A stretch of DNA of 64,000 bases from contig NZ_KB905817.1 of assembly GCF_000381025.1 (NCBI RefSeq), forward strand, positions 388,146 through 452,145, written 5' to 3'. Source of the DNA: Streptomyces sulphureus DSM 40104 (GTDB lineage: Bacteria; Actinomycetota; Actinomycetes; Streptomycetales; Streptomycetaceae). The stretch's first letter is position 1; every line of letters begins with the position of its first letter. Both the position numbers and the translations under genes were made by a program. This document shows positions 44,489 through 53,562 of this stretch, one piece after another. The notes beneath the pieces were generated by a model. It was not told the DNA's origin. It was given only the letters and a program-made list of their open reading frames with translations, and made no database searches.

Positions 44489-46171
44489 TCAACGGGCCTT
44501 CGTGAGCGTCCCCTCGGGGGTACCGGCCGCCTCGTCCATCGAGGAGTAGTGGAGCTCCCCGCCGCGGAGTGCGAAGTGCTCGGGATCACTGCTCGCGCTG
44601 CACAGCGGCTTGTCCTCGTTGTCGGCCTGGTCGCGGGTGATGAGCTTCGTCTTCTCGGACGTCACCAGCTTCCACTCGCCGTCGCAGACGAGGCCGCGCA
44701 GCTCGACCCGTCCCGTGCCGACGGTCTCGCCGTACTCGCCCTGCTTGAACGTGACCGTCAGCTCGCCGCCCGGCGCTCCGCTGCGGGTGGTGACCTTGCC
44801 CTTCCAGGTGCCGAGGAAGCTTTCGGGCACCTGGTCGCCGACGCTGTCGCCCGGCGGCTTGCCTCCACCGCCGCTGCCCCAGCCCGGCAGCACGGAGAAA
44901 AGGGAGGCACCGCCCGGCAGCACGATCGCGCCGAAGACGGCGAGGAGGACGAGGCACCCGATCCGCCCGCGCTTGCGCTTCTTCGGGCGCTGGTTCTTCT
45001 CCGCCCGCTTCCGCTCGGCCTTCGTCTCCGGCCAGCGCGGAGGCACGGGCGCGTAGGGCGCAGGGGTGGGCGGCGCCCCCGCAGCCATCGGCTGCGGACC
45101 GGACTCGGGCCGCATGACGTACGCCGGGTCGGGCGGCCCGAAGCCGGGCGCCACGGCACCCGGCGCGGAACCGGCCGCCGCGCCGACGGCCGGGCCCTCG
45201 GCTGAGTGCGTGAAGGCGACGGGGCCCGAGGCGGTGGAAGGGCCGCCCCTGTCGGGGAGTTCGAGGTTGAGCAGCGCCACGGCGTGCCGGCTCGCCTGCT
45301 CGACGAGGGGCGCGGGCAGCCACCCGCCGGGCACGGGCCCGACGCCCCCGCCGGTCTCACCCGCGAGGCGGTCGGCGAGCTCGCCCGGCTCCGGCCTGCG
45401 GTCGGCCTCCTTGTCGAGGCACGCGGTGACGATCTCGTGCAACTCGCCTTCGAGCCCGTCGAGTTCGGGCTCCTCGTGCACGACGCGGTAGAGCAGCGTC
45501 GCGGAGCTGTCGCCGGGGAAGGGCGGTTCGCCCCGCGCCGCGTAGGCGAGGACGGCGCCGAGCGAGAAGACGTCGGAGGCGCCGAGGACGGTGCGCCCCA
45601 GCACCTGCTCGGGCGACATGTAACCGGGGCTGCCGATGGAGGCGCCCGTCGCGGTGAGCGAGGCGGTGCCGTCGGTCGCCCGGGCGATGCCGAAGTCGAT
45701 GAGCCGCGGGCCGTCGAGGGTGAGCAGCACGTTCGACGGCTTGACGTCGCGGTGCACGAGGTTGAGCCCGTGGACCTGGTGGAGCGCGCGGGCGAGCCGC
45801 GCGCCCATGGTGCGCACCGTGTCCTCGGGGAGCGGCCCTTCCTTGTCGACGGCGTTGTGCAGCGGCGGCCCCGCGACGTACCCCGTCGCGACCCACGGCA
45901 CCATGGCGTCCGGGTCGGCGTCGAGGACGGGTGCCGTCCACTCGTCCTCGCCCGCGGCCTCGGCGACCCGTCTCGCCGAGGCGACCTCGCGCCTGAAGCG
46001 GCTGCGGAACTGCTCGTCGACGGCGAAGTGCGGGTGCACCACCTTCACGGCGACGGTACGGCCGCTCTGCGACCTCGCCAGGTAGACCCGTCCCATCCCG
46101 CCGGCACCGAGCCTGCGCAGGAGGCGGTACGGACCGATCTCGGACGGATCGTCGGCTCCCAGCGGCTGCAT
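44489..46171 (-). CDS. Transmembrane Ser/Thr protein kinase
   Basis: A 560-aa Hanks-type kinase. The kinase domain spans about residues 14-275, with GAGGMG at 22-27, the ATP lysine K43, HRDVKPSN at 140-147 and DFG at 159-161; GSPGYMSPEQ closes the activation loop. A Pro/Ala-rich linker, a basic patch (KKRKRGRIG) and one membrane helix (CLVLLAVFGAIVLPGGASLF) lead to an external domain of about 120 residues (FLGTWKGKVTTR and later FALRGGELHYSSMDE). The external part lacks PASTA repeats. It sits between mqnC and mqnA; a functional link to them is unproven. Confidence 0.92.
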   Translation of the reverse strand: MQPLGADDPSEIGPYRLLRRLGAGGMGRVYLARSQSGRTVAVKVVHPHFAVDEQFRSRFRREVASARRVAEAAGEDEWTAPVLDADPDAMVPWVATGYVAGPPLHNAVDKEGPLPEDTVRTMGARLARALHQVHGLNLVHRDVKPSNVLLTLDGPRLIDFGIARATDGTASLTATGASIGSPGYMSPEQVLGRTVLGASDVFSLGAVLAYAARGEPPFPGDSSATLLYRVVHEEPELDGLEGELHEIVTACLDKEADRRPEPGELADRLAGETGGGVGPVPGGWLPAPLVEQASRHAVALLNLELPDRGGPSTASGPVAFTHSAEGPAVGAAAGSAPGAVAPGFGPPDPAYVMRPESGPQPMAAGAPPTPAPYAPVPPRWPETKAERKRAEKNQRPKKRKRGRIGCLVLLAVFGAIVLPGGASLFSVLPGWGSGGGGKPPGDSVGDQVPESFLGTWKGKVTTRSGAPGGELTVTFKQGEYGETVGTGRVELRGLVCDGEWKLVTSEKTKLITRDQADNEDKPLCSASSDPEHFALRGGELHYSSMDEAAGTPEGTLTKAR

Positions 46172-46305
46172 CTGCCTGCACTCCCCCTCGCGTCTGCGTA
46201 CACCCTAGGTCCTCGCCCGCGCGGTACACGAAAGGGCTCCGCACATGCGTACGCACCGGCGCCTGCCGACGTCTCAACCCGTCGGCAGGCGCGCGCGGTT
46301 GCCGG

Positions 46306-47181
46306 TCAGTCGCGGGGTTGCAGCAGCTCCACGCGCACGTCGGAGGGGAATCCGGTGTCGGGGCCGACGCGGCGGGCGAACTCCGTGACGCCCTCCAACT
46401 GCCGCTCGCCGAGGTGGAAATAGAGCGTGGTGAAGTACCGCTCCAGCACGGCCGGGTCGAAGATCTCCCAGCGCGCCGCGTGCTCGGCGACCTTGCCGAC
46501 CTCCCGCATCGAGAGGTCGCGCGAGTCGAGGAAGGCGCGGTGCACGGCGTGCACCGACTCGGGCTCCTGCGCGAGGTACTCCTTGCGCGCGGCCCAGATG
46601 GCGAAGACGAACGGCAGCCCCGTCCACTCCTTCCACAGCTCGCCGAGGTCGTGGACGTACAGCCCCTCCTCGGGGAGGTGGCCCAGGTAGGCGCGCAGCC
46701 CCAAGTCCCCGATGACGACGGCGGCCTGCGCCTCCGAGAGCATCGCCGCGAGGTCGGGCGCGCATGTGTAGTACTCGGGCTCGACGCCGTACCTCTCGGA
46801 GAGGAGCAGTTGGGCGAGGCGTACCGAGGTGCGCGACGTGGAGCCGAGAGCCACCTTCGCGCCGTCGAGCTCCTCCAGCGGCACCCGCGAGACGATCTCG
46901 CACGACATGACCTGCCCGTCGCAGCCGACCGCGATGTCGGGCAGCGCGACGAGCTCGTCGGCGTGGCGAAGGTACTCGACGAGGGTGACGGGGCCGATGT
47001 CGAGTTCGCCGCGGACCAGTTGCTCGCTCAGCTTCTCCGGGGTGTCCCTTGTGAGGTCCAGGTCGAGTATCGAGTGGGTGTGGACGAGTCCCCAATACAG
47101 GGGAAGGCAGTTGAGGAACTGGATGTGTCCGACGCGGGGCCGACGGGTCGGCTGGCCGGGCTGGCTCGGCTGGGCTGTCAC
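46306..47181 (-). CDS. mqnA: Chorismate dehydratase
   Basis: First enzyme of the futalosine route to menaquinone, dehydrating chorismate to 3-[(1-carboxyvinyl)oxy]benzoate; 291 aa. The periplasmic-binding-protein-like fold shows VGHIQFLNCLPLYWGL at the N terminus, then ELDIGPVTLVEYLRHAD and ALGSTSRTSVRLAQLLL. GTG start. With mqnC it shows that this organism makes menaquinone by the futalosine route, usual for streptomycetes. Confidence 0.93.
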   Translation of the reverse strand: MTAQPSQPGQPTRRPRVGHIQFLNCLPLYWGLVHTHSILDLDLTRDTPEKLSEQLVRGELDIGPVTLVEYLRHADELVALPDIAVGCDGQVMSCEIVSRVPLEELDGAKVALGSTSRTSVRLAQLLLSERYGVEPEYYTCAPDLAAMLSEAQAAVVIGDLGLRAYLGHLPEEGLYVHDLGELWKEWTGLPFVFAIWAARKEYLAQEPESVHAVHRAFLDSRDLSMREVGKVAEHAARWEIFDPAVLERYFTTLYFHLGERQLEGVTEFARRVGPDTGFPSDVRVELLQPRD

Positions 47182-47478
47182 TCTCCGGAGAGTACGCCCA
47201 GTTCTGTACGGTCTCGTGCAGGGGTGGCCGAGCGGATGACACCCCTCCGGTCCCGCGGCCGTGACCTGCGCTTCCGAAGGGGGCGCACCGAGCCGCCGAC
47301 GGTGATCGTCGAGGCTTCCGGAGCCGGGCCCACCGTGCTACGCTCGGCGCCAAGTTGCAGTTTGGTTTCCTTGCAGTACAGAGCCTGCGGAGCATGTGAC
47401 CGCGGGCTCTCGTCGTTTTCAGAGACTTGCTTGCGGGTTCTGGGAGCAGGGCAACCCTTATAGGCCCAAGGAGGGCTT
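47182..47478. promoter_or_regulatory. Promoter and long leader of the cold-shock gene, divergent from mqnA
   Basis: A 297-bp gene-free region between divergent mqnA and the cold-shock gene. A less GC-rich section (about 47340-47470, GCAGTTTGGTTTCCTTGC and GTCGTTTTCAGAGACTTGC) precedes the strong ribosome site AAGGAGGG, suggesting a long structured 5' leader as found for other csp genes. I cannot assign the promoter exactly. Confidence 0.45.
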
Positions 47479-47682
47479 ATGGCTACCGGAACCGTCAAGT
47501 GGTTCAACGCCGAAAAGGGCTTCGGTTTCATCGCCCAGGACGGCGGCGGTCCCGATGTCTTCGTCCACTACTCCGCGATCAACGCGACTGGTTTCCGCTC
47601 CCTCGAGGAGAACCAGATCGTGACCTTCGACGTCACCCAGGGCCCCAAGGGTCCGCAGGCGGAGAACGTCATCGCGCAGTAG
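47479..47682 (+). CDS. Cold-shock protein, CspA/CspB family
   Basis: A 67-aa single-stranded nucleic-acid-binding protein acting as RNA chaperone. Complete OB fold with both RNP motifs: KGFGFIAQ (RNP1) and VFVHYSAI (RNP2), opening MATGTVKWFNAEKG. An ideal AAGGAGGG ribosome site precedes the ATG, consistent with high expression. A very strong terminator follows 88 bp downstream. Confidence 0.96.
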   Translation: MATGTVKWFNAEKGFGFIAQDGGGPDVFVHYSAINATGFRSLEENQIVTFDVTQGPKGPQAENVIAQ

Positions 47683-47770
47683 CAGCAGGAGCCGGGAGCT
47701 CTCGGCGCTGTTCGCCTCACACGCACATCCCGTGCCCGTAGCCCGGGCACCACAGACTCGCAGTACCCAA

Positions 47771-47797
47771 GGAGCCCCCGCCGGCGGCGGGGGCTCC
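47771..47797 (+). terminator. Strong hairpin terminator after the cold-shock gene
   Basis: Perfect 13-bp inverted repeat GGAGCCCCCGCCG / CGGCGGGGGCTCC separated by a single base. In RNA a loop of a few bases will open, leaving about 11-12 pairs. Confidence 0.85.
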
Positions 47798-47821
47798 TGC
47801 CTGTGCGCCCGCAGGCAGGAA

Positions 47822-47850
47822 GGGGGCGCGCCCTTCGCGGGCACGCCCCC
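47822..47850 (-). terminator. Hairpin terminator after the sugar-phosphate isomerase gene
   Basis: GGGGGCG pairs with CGCCCCC and an inner GCCC with GGGC around TTCGC. It lies 17 bp beyond the stop of the minus-strand catabolic operon and may act in both directions. Confidence 0.65.
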
Positions 47851-47866
47851 TGCTGCGTCGGAGTGT

Positions 47867-48355
47867 TCAGCAGTTCTCGTAGCCGGAGATCGCGGCGACC
47901 TTCTCCGCCGACGCCGAGCTCTCGTCGAAGCGCAGCCCCAGCCACTCGGCGGCGAGCGCCCGCGCAAGCTCCAGCCCTATGACGCGCTCGCCGAAGCAGA
48001 GCACCTGCGCGTTGTTGCTGAGGACCGAGCGCTGCACCGAGTAGACGTCGTGCGCGGTGACGGCGCGGACGCCTGGCACCTTGTTGGCGCTGATCGCGAC
48101 GCCGAGCCCGGTGCCGCAGACGAGCAGCGCCCGGTCGGCCCGGCCGTCGGCGACCCGCCGCGCCGCCTCGACCGCGACGTGCGGGTAGGCGGTGTGCTCG
48201 TCGGCGCCGACACCGACGTCGACGACCTCGGCGACCCGCGGGTCCGCCTGGAGGTCCTGCTTGAGGGCCTCCTTGTAGGTGAGCCCCGCGTCGTCCGAAC
48301 CGACGACGATGCGGAAAGGCTTCTCCACCGCGGAGTTGGCGGTTTCGGTGCTCAT
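47867..48355 (-). CDS. RpiB/LacAB-family sugar-phosphate isomerase
   Basis: A 162-aa aldose-ketose isomerase of the RpiB fold. The active-site Cys80 lies in VCGTGLGVAISANK, with His102 (TAHDVYS) and the SNNAQVLCFGER phosphate loop. RpiB handles ribose 5-phosphate. Close relatives (EryI and the tetrulose-phosphate isomerases of mycobacteria) handle four-carbon sugar phosphates. Placement behind a DhaK-DhaL kinase favours a tetrulose phosphate, by inference. Last gene of the operon. Confidence 0.88.
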   Translation of the reverse strand: MSTETANSAVEKPFRIVVGSDDAGLTYKEALKQDLQADPRVAEVVDVGVGADEHTAYPHVAVEAARRVADGRADRALLVCGTGLGVAISANKVPGVRAVTAHDVYSVQRSVLSNNAQVLCFGERVIGLELARALAAEWLGLRFDESSASAEKVAAISGYENC

Positions 48356-48405
48356 CTCTTCCTCCGGGGAGCGTGGTGGTGCGGGTGTTGCGGTCGGTGC
48401 GGCCG

Positions 48406-50136
48406 TCAGGCGAGGCACTGCGCGACGGCGCCGAGGACCATGCCGAGCGAGGTGGCGCCCGGGTCGGGCGTGCCGACGCTGCGCTCGGCGAGCGGACGGG
48501 CCCTGCCGAGGCGGGGCTTGAGCTCCGCCGTCGCTTCCGCTGCCTTCCGCGCGGTCTCGACGGCCTCCCCGTACGCCTCGCCCGCCGGCCGACCTGCCTC
48601 GACGGCGCTGGTGAACGCCGTCACGAACGGGTGGAGTGCGTCGATCATGGTCTTGTCGCCCGGCTCCGCCTTGCCGAGCCGGGCCACGGCCGCGTGCGCG
48701 GCCTCCGCGCCCTTGGCCAACTCGGTTGCCTCGGGCGCCCGTTCGGCGGGCAGCGCGGCGCCGAAGGCACGGAGCCCGACGCCCCAGAGCGCGCCCGAGG
48801 TGCCGCCGGCCTCCGCCGCCCAGGCGTCGCCCGCGGCGGCGAAGAGCGGCGCGGCGGCGGCGCCCTGCGCCTGCGCCTGCTCGGCGGCGGCGAGGGCCGC
48901 GTCGACGCCCTTGCACATGCCGCGCCCGTGGTCGCCGTCACCGGCGACCGCGTCGAGGCGGCCGAGCGCCTCCTCCTCGCGGTGGAGCAGCTCGTGCGCC
49001 GCACGCAGCGCTGCGACGGCGCGCTCCGCCGTCCGCACGCCGTCGCCCTCCGCCTGCGCGACCGGCGCCGATTCGACCGCCCCGCCCGCGTACGCACCGG
49101 TGGCGGGCGCCGCGACGGCGCTGCGCTCACCGGAGCCGGTGAGCGCGCCGCGGCGGAACGAGGGGGTGTCGGTCGGCGCGAGCCAGTACCGCTCCAACTC
49201 CTCGTCGAGCCAGGTGACGGTGAGCGAGCAGCCGGCCATGTCGAGGCTGGTGACGAGCTCGCCCACCTCGGGGCGGACGAGTTCGAGTCCGGCCTCGTCG
49301 AGGAGGCGCGAGAGCGTGCCCCAAAGGACGTACAGCTCCTCGTACTTGGTGGAGCCGAGGCCGTTGAGGAGCACGGCGACGCGGTTGCCCGCGTCGGCCG
49401 GGCGCTCGTCGAGGACGCCCTCGGCGAGGGTGCGGGCGAGGTCCTCGGCCGTCGAGAGGTCGGACTCGCTGACGCCCGGCTCGCCGTGGATGCCGAGGCC
49501 GAGGCCGAGCTTGCCCGCGGGGACGGTGAAGAGCGGCTCGCTCTGGCCCGGCAGGGTGCAGCCGTCGAAGGCGACACCGAGGGTGCGGGTGCGCGCGTTG
49601 GTGCGCTCGGCGACGGCGACCACCTCGTCGAGCGGGGCGCCCTCCTCGGCCGCTGCCGACGCCGTCTTGTAGACGACGAACCCGCCGGCGATCCCGCGCC
49701 GCCTGCTCGGGTCGTCCTTGGGCGCCGAGGCGATGTCGTCGGTGACGGCGAAGGTGGACGCCGGTATCCCCTCGGACGCGAGGCGCTCGGCGGCCTGCCC
49801 GAAGTTCATGACGTCCCCTGCGTAGTTGCCGAAGAGGAAGAGGACGCCCGCACCGCTCTCCGCTTCACGGCCGACGGAGTGCGCCTGCGCCGCGGACGGG
49901 GAGGTGAAGACGTTGCCGATCACCGAGCCGTCGGCGAAGCCGGGACCCACCACGCCGCAGAACGCCGGGTAGTGTCCCGAGCCGCCGCCGGTGAGGACGG
50001 CGACCTTCGGCTTCGCCGGGCGCTCGGCGCGGACGACGCCGCCGTGCACGGCGCGTACGTGCGCGGAGTGGGCCGCTGCGAAGCCGGCGACCATGTCGTC
50101 GGTGAAGCGGGCCGGGTCGTTGAACAGCCTGGTCAT
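48406..50136 (-). CDS. Fused DhaK-DhaL dihydroxyacetone-type kinase
   Basis: ATP-dependent ketotriose/ketotetrose kinase, 576 aa. The N-terminal DhaK domain (about 1-330) has GGGSGHYPAFCG and the substrate-binding His217 in LGIHGEPG. A linker leads to the DhaL domain (about 365-576) with the nucleotide/Mg site AGDGDHGRGM, and GTSGALWG. Some enzymes of this architecture phosphorylate dihydroxyacetone or glyceraldehyde; those in tetritol pathways of mycobacteria phosphorylate D- or L-erythrulose. With an RpiB-type isomerase next to it, erythrulose kinase is the more specific guess. Confidence 0.92.
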   Translation of the reverse strand: MTRLFNDPARFTDDMVAGFAAAHSAHVRAVHGGVVRAERPAKPKVAVLTGGGSGHYPAFCGVVGPGFADGSVIGNVFTSPSAAQAHSVGREAESGAGVLFLFGNYAGDVMNFGQAAERLASEGIPASTFAVTDDIASAPKDDPSRRRGIAGGFVVYKTASAAAEEGAPLDEVVAVAERTNARTRTLGVAFDGCTLPGQSEPLFTVPAGKLGLGLGIHGEPGVSESDLSTAEDLARTLAEGVLDERPADAGNRVAVLLNGLGSTKYEELYVLWGTLSRLLDEAGLELVRPEVGELVTSLDMAGCSLTVTWLDEELERYWLAPTDTPSFRRGALTGSGERSAVAAPATGAYAGGAVESAPVAQAEGDGVRTAERAVAALRAAHELLHREEEALGRLDAVAGDGDHGRGMCKGVDAALAAAEQAQAQGAAAAPLFAAAGDAWAAEAGGTSGALWGVGLRAFGAALPAERAPEATELAKGAEAAHAAVARLGKAEPGDKTMIDALHPFVTAFTSAVEAGRPAGEAYGEAVETARKAAEATAELKPRLGRARPLAERSVGTPDPGATSLGMVLGAVAQCLA

Positions 50137-50148
50137 GTCGGGCTCCAG

Positions 50149-51618
50149 TTACCAGCTCTGGCGGGCGGTCTTGAGGGTGCTCAGGTAGGCGGCGTATCCC
50201 CGCTCGTACTCCTCCGCGGCCTGCGGATCGGCCCGCACGGTACGGCGGTCGGCGTGCCACTCGGCCGGGTCGACCGGGCGGCCGAGCGCCTCCCAGGCCA
50301 CCTGCGCGGCGCCGCGTATCCCGACGGCGTCGTCGCGTACGTGCACGTCGCGGCCGAGGACGCCGGCGAAGATGCGGTCCCACTCGCCGGAGCGGGTCCC
50401 GCCTCCGCAGGCGGTGACGGAGCCGTCGAAGCCGAGCGTCTCCAGGCAGTGCCGCGCCGAGTAGGCGACGGACTCGCAGAGGGCACGGACGAGGTCGGCA
50501 CGGGTGGTGAGCGGGGAGAGCCCGTCGAACCTGCCGCGTGCGTTGGCGTCGACGAAGGGTGCGCGCTCGCCGCTGGTCGAGATGAAGGGCAGCGCGGTGA
50601 CGCCGCCCGCGCCGACGGGCGACTGCGCGAGGAGCGCGTCGATCTCCTCGACGCGGAGGCCGAGCATCTTCAGCAGCCAGTCGAGCCCGGCGGTGCCGAT
50701 CATCGCCGGCATCACCTTGAGGTACCGGCCCTCGTACGGGGTGGCGAGCAGCATGCCCGCCGGCTCGTCCTCGCCCGCCGGGGTCGGGTCGTCGCTGAGC
50801 ACCTGGCTGGCGAGCGTGGTGCCGATGATGAGGTTGCCCTCGCCCGGCTCGCTGAGCCCGGAGCCGAATCCGCACGCCGGGATGTCGAACGGGCCCGCGC
50901 TGACGGGGAGTCCGGACGGCAGCCCCAGCTCGGCCGCGACCTCGGGGAGCAGGGGGAAGAGCGTGCCGGGGGGCGCCGGCTCGGCGAGGAGCCGGCGGTG
51001 CGCGGTGAGCCCCGTCAGCTCCAGCGCACGCTCGTCGTAGGTGCGCGCGGCGACGTCGAGGAAGGGCTGCGACGCCTCGGAGGCGTCGACCGTGATCCGT
51101 CCGGTGAACCGGTGGACGATCGAGTCGACGCAGTACCCGGCGACCGCCGCGCGCTCCAGGCGCTCCGGCTCGTGCTTCGCGAGGTGGGCGAGGAGGGGCG
51201 CGGCGGAGCCGGGGAAGAGCCCGGCTCCGGTGCGCCTGTGGACCTCGGCCGCGACGCCGTCGGCCGTCCACCGCTCCAGGATCTCGGCGGCGCGGCCGTC
51301 CATCCAGGAGAGCACCCGGCCGACGGGCCTGCTCTCGGCGTCCCTGAGCCAGAGGCCGTCGCCCTGTCCGGTGAGGGCGAGGGCCTCTATCGGCTCTTCC
51401 GGGTTGCCGACGCGCTGCCGCATCTCATCGGCGTCGGCGACGGCGGCCTTGACGACCGTGACGACCGTACCGACCACCTCGTCGAGATCCTGCTCGACGC
51501 GGTTGCCCGGCAGGGTGTAGACGGTGCTGCGCGCCTCGTGCGCGGGCGAGGTGCGCCCGTCGCGCGAGATGAGCTGTGCCTTGGTCACCGAGGTACCGAC
51601 GTCGACGCCGATGATCAT
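50149..51618 (-). CDS. FGGY-family carbohydrate kinase
   Basis: A 489-aa sugar or polyol kinase. The N-terminal phosphate motif is GVDVGTSVTKAQLISRDG, and the C-terminal ATP fold contains ACGGGTRSGEW. Substrates of the family include glycerol, xylulose, ribulose and erythritol. The neighbours do not settle which, though erythritol kinase (EryA) is a fair candidate. Its start overlaps the 2-hydroxyacid dehydrogenase stop by 4 bases; the DhaK-DhaL gene follows after 12 bp. Confidence 0.88.
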   Translation of the reverse strand: MIIGVDVGTSVTKAQLISRDGRTSPAHEARSTVYTLPGNRVEQDLDEVVGTVVTVVKAAVADADEMRQRVGNPEEPIEALALTGQGDGLWLRDAESRPVGRVLSWMDGRAAEILERWTADGVAAEVHRRTGAGLFPGSAAPLLAHLAKHEPERLERAAVAGYCVDSIVHRFTGRITVDASEASQPFLDVAARTYDERALELTGLTAHRRLLAEPAPPGTLFPLLPEVAAELGLPSGLPVSAGPFDIPACGFGSGLSEPGEGNLIIGTTLASQVLSDDPTPAGEDEPAGMLLATPYEGRYLKVMPAMIGTAGLDWLLKMLGLRVEEIDALLAQSPVGAGGVTALPFISTSGERAPFVDANARGRFDGLSPLTTRADLVRALCESVAYSARHCLETLGFDGSVTACGGGTRSGEWDRIFAGVLGRDVHVRDDAVGIRGAAQVAWEALGRPVDPAEWHADRRTVRADPQAAEEYERGYAAYLSTLKTARQSW

Positions 51619-52667
51619 GAGGAGGAACCTCCGGGGAGCACTTCGGGGTTGGCGACGAAGCGCAGCGGTTCACCGCGCAGGAAACGGGCGGCCTCGCCGG
51701 CCGTCACGGCGGCGGCGCGGTGCGCGGTCTGGCGGGTGGCGCCGGCCAGGTGCGGGGTGGTGATGACGTTCGGGGCCTGGTGCAACGGCCAGTCGGCCGG
51801 CGGGGGTTCGATGTCGTAGACGTCGAGCGCCAGGGCGCCGAGGCGGCCCGACTTCAGCAGCTCGGGCAGCGGCGCGTAGTCGAGGAGGTCGCCGCGCGCG
51901 GAGTTGACGAGGACGGCGCCCTCGGGGAGGAGCGCGAGGTTCTCGCCGTTGAGCAGGTGCCTGGTCTCGGGGGTGGCCCGGGCGTGGAGGCTCACGACGG
52001 AGCTGCGGCGCAGCAGGTCGTCGAGGGCGGTGAGCTCGACGCCGTCGGCCGCGGCCTTGTCCTTGTCCGCGTAGGGGTCGTGGACGAGGACCCGTGCGCC
52101 GAAGGCGCGCAGCACCCGCGCGACGATCGAGCCGATCGCGCCGTAGCCGACGAGGCCGACGGTGGAGCCGTCGAGCTCGATGCCGGCGTTCTCGTACCTG
52201 TAGTAGTCGCCGCGCCAGGTGCCCTTCTTCAACTCGCCGTCGGAGACGGGGATGCGGCGCATCGCGGCGAGCATCAGGCCGATGGCGAACTCGGCGGCGG
52301 CAGCGGCGTTCCGGCCCGGCGTGAAGGTGACGGGGATGCCCGCCTCGGTCGCGGCGGCGACGTCGACGTTGACCGGGCCGCCGCGCGCGACAGAGATCAG
52401 CTTCAGGTGCGGGGACTTCTTGATGACGTCGGCGGTGAACGGCGCCATCTGGATCAGCGCGATCTCGGAGTCGCCGAGCGCTTCGAGGAGTTGCTCCTCC
52501 GTGCCGCTCGCCTCCTTCACGCCGCCGACCGGGCCGAACGGCTCGACGGGCCAACCGGTGAGCTGGGTACGGAACTCCAGTTCCGCGCCGGGCGCCGCCT
52601 CGCGGAGCGCGTCGACGAAGAGCTGGGGGGTGATGAAGTGGTCACCCGAGGCCAGGACGCGGGTCAT
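51615..52667 (-). CDS. D-isomer-specific 2-hydroxyacid dehydrogenase
   Basis: NAD(P)-dependent oxidoreductase of 350 aa. The Rossmann loop is GLVGYGAIGSIVAR. The catalytic residues are Arg in VNSARGDLLD, Glu in DVYDIEPPP and His in TTPHLAGAT. It interconverts a 2-hydroxy acid and a 2-keto acid, perhaps a sugar acid such as an erythronate-type compound or a hydroxypyruvate. Embedded by 4-base overlaps between the phosphatase and the FGGY kinase, so it is an integral part of the catabolic operon. Confidence 0.88.
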   Translation of the reverse strand: MTRVLASGDHFITPQLFVDALREAAPGAELEFRTQLTGWPVEPFGPVGGVKEASGTEEQLLEALGDSEIALIQMAPFTADVIKKSPHLKLISVARGGPVNVDVAAATEAGIPVTFTPGRNAAAAAEFAIGLMLAAMRRIPVSDGELKKGTWRGDYYRYENAGIELDGSTVGLVGYGAIGSIVARVLRAFGARVLVHDPYADKDKAAADGVELTALDDLLRRSSVVSLHARATPETRHLLNGENLALLPEGAVLVNSARGDLLDYAPLPELLKSGRLGALALDVYDIEPPPADWPLHQAPNVITTPHLAGATRQTAHRAAAVTAGEAARFLRGEPLRFVANPEVLPGGSSS

Positions 52668-53335
52668 GACCTGTCACCTTCCTTGAGCTGGGACAGCAGG
52701 TGGCGGCGGACGGAGTCGTGGTCCGAGGCCGCGAAGGAGGCGCCGGCGAGCGCGTCCTCGGCCGGCGGGTACTGCGGGTTGGGGATGGCGACGACGTGCA
52801 TCCCGGCAGCGGCGGCGGCACGCAGGCCGTTGCTGGAGTCCTCGACGGCGCAGCAGTCGGCCGCGGGGACGCCGAGCTTCTCGGCAGCGGCGAGGTAGAC
52901 GTCCGGGCTCGGCTTGCCGCGGGGGACCTCGGCGCTGGAGACCGTCGCCTTGAAGTGGTGGTCGATGCCGTGGTGGACGAGGACGGCGTCGATCAGCCTG
53001 CGGGGCGCGGAGGAGGCGAGCGCGATCGGGCCGAGCCCTGCCGCGTCGGTCACCATCTCCCGCGCGCCGTCGAGGAGTTCGATGCGCCCCTCCTCCAGGG
53101 CCGCGACCATGCCGTCCACGACGGCGCGCTCGGTGTCCTCCGGGGAGTCGCCCGCGCCGGCGAACTCGGTGAGGAAGGTCGCCCACTCCGGGGCGCTCAT
53201 CCCCTGGCAGCTCTTGGTCTGCTCCGCGCCCCACCGGGCACCGCGCTCGGCGGCGAAGGCCGCCCAGCCCTCCTCCCAGAGGTGCTCGCTCTCGACGAGC
53301 ACTCCGTCCATGTCAAACACCACTGCTTCGGCCAC
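52664..53335 (-). CDS. HAD-superfamily phosphatase / phosphosugar mutase-like
   Basis: A 223-aa HAD protein, beta-phosphoglucomutase-like subgroup. The nucleophile motif is FDMDGVLVESEH (DxDGV), LASSAPRRLIDAVL carries motif II, and CAVEDSSNGLRAAAAAGM motif IV. It could dephosphorylate a sugar phosphate or repair a damaged one. GTG start with GGAG about 8 bases upstream. First gene of the operon, divergent from the DeoR regulator. Confidence 0.85.
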   Translation of the reverse strand: MAEAVVFDMDGVLVESEHLWEEGWAAFAAERGARWGAEQTKSCQGMSAPEWATFLTEFAGAGDSPEDTERAVVDGMVAALEEGRIELLDGAREMVTDAAGLGPIALASSAPRRLIDAVLVHHGIDHHFKATVSSAEVPRGKPSPDVYLAAAEKLGVPAADCCAVEDSSNGLRAAAAAGMHVVAIPNPQYPPAEDALAGASFAASDHDSVRRHLLSQLKEGDRS

Positions 53336-53369
53336 GGCCGGTACTCCTTAACGTCGCGGTATCAGTAAA

Positions 53370-53385
53370 TTAACACTGGTTCTGT
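53370..53385. promoter_or_regulatory. Candidate DeoR operator, copy 1
   Basis: TTAACA-CTGG-TTCTGT lies 35-50 bp upstream of the HAD start, in the gap between the two divergent transcripts. The same two half-elements recur ahead of the transporter gene at 54345-54361, spaced by 5 instead of 4 bases. Confidence 0.5.
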
Positions 53386-53562
53386 TATCTGTCACCGCTT
53401 GACTGGTACAGCTTGTGTGTGCTTTGTGAACCGTGATGCGGTGCGCCACCGGGCACACCGCACAGGCCGACCGCCAATTCGTCACCGTCACACGGCAGTA
53501 CGCCGCGACGCGGACGTCAACACCGCGGACGGCAGCCGATCGACACCAGGCAGGATGGTCAC

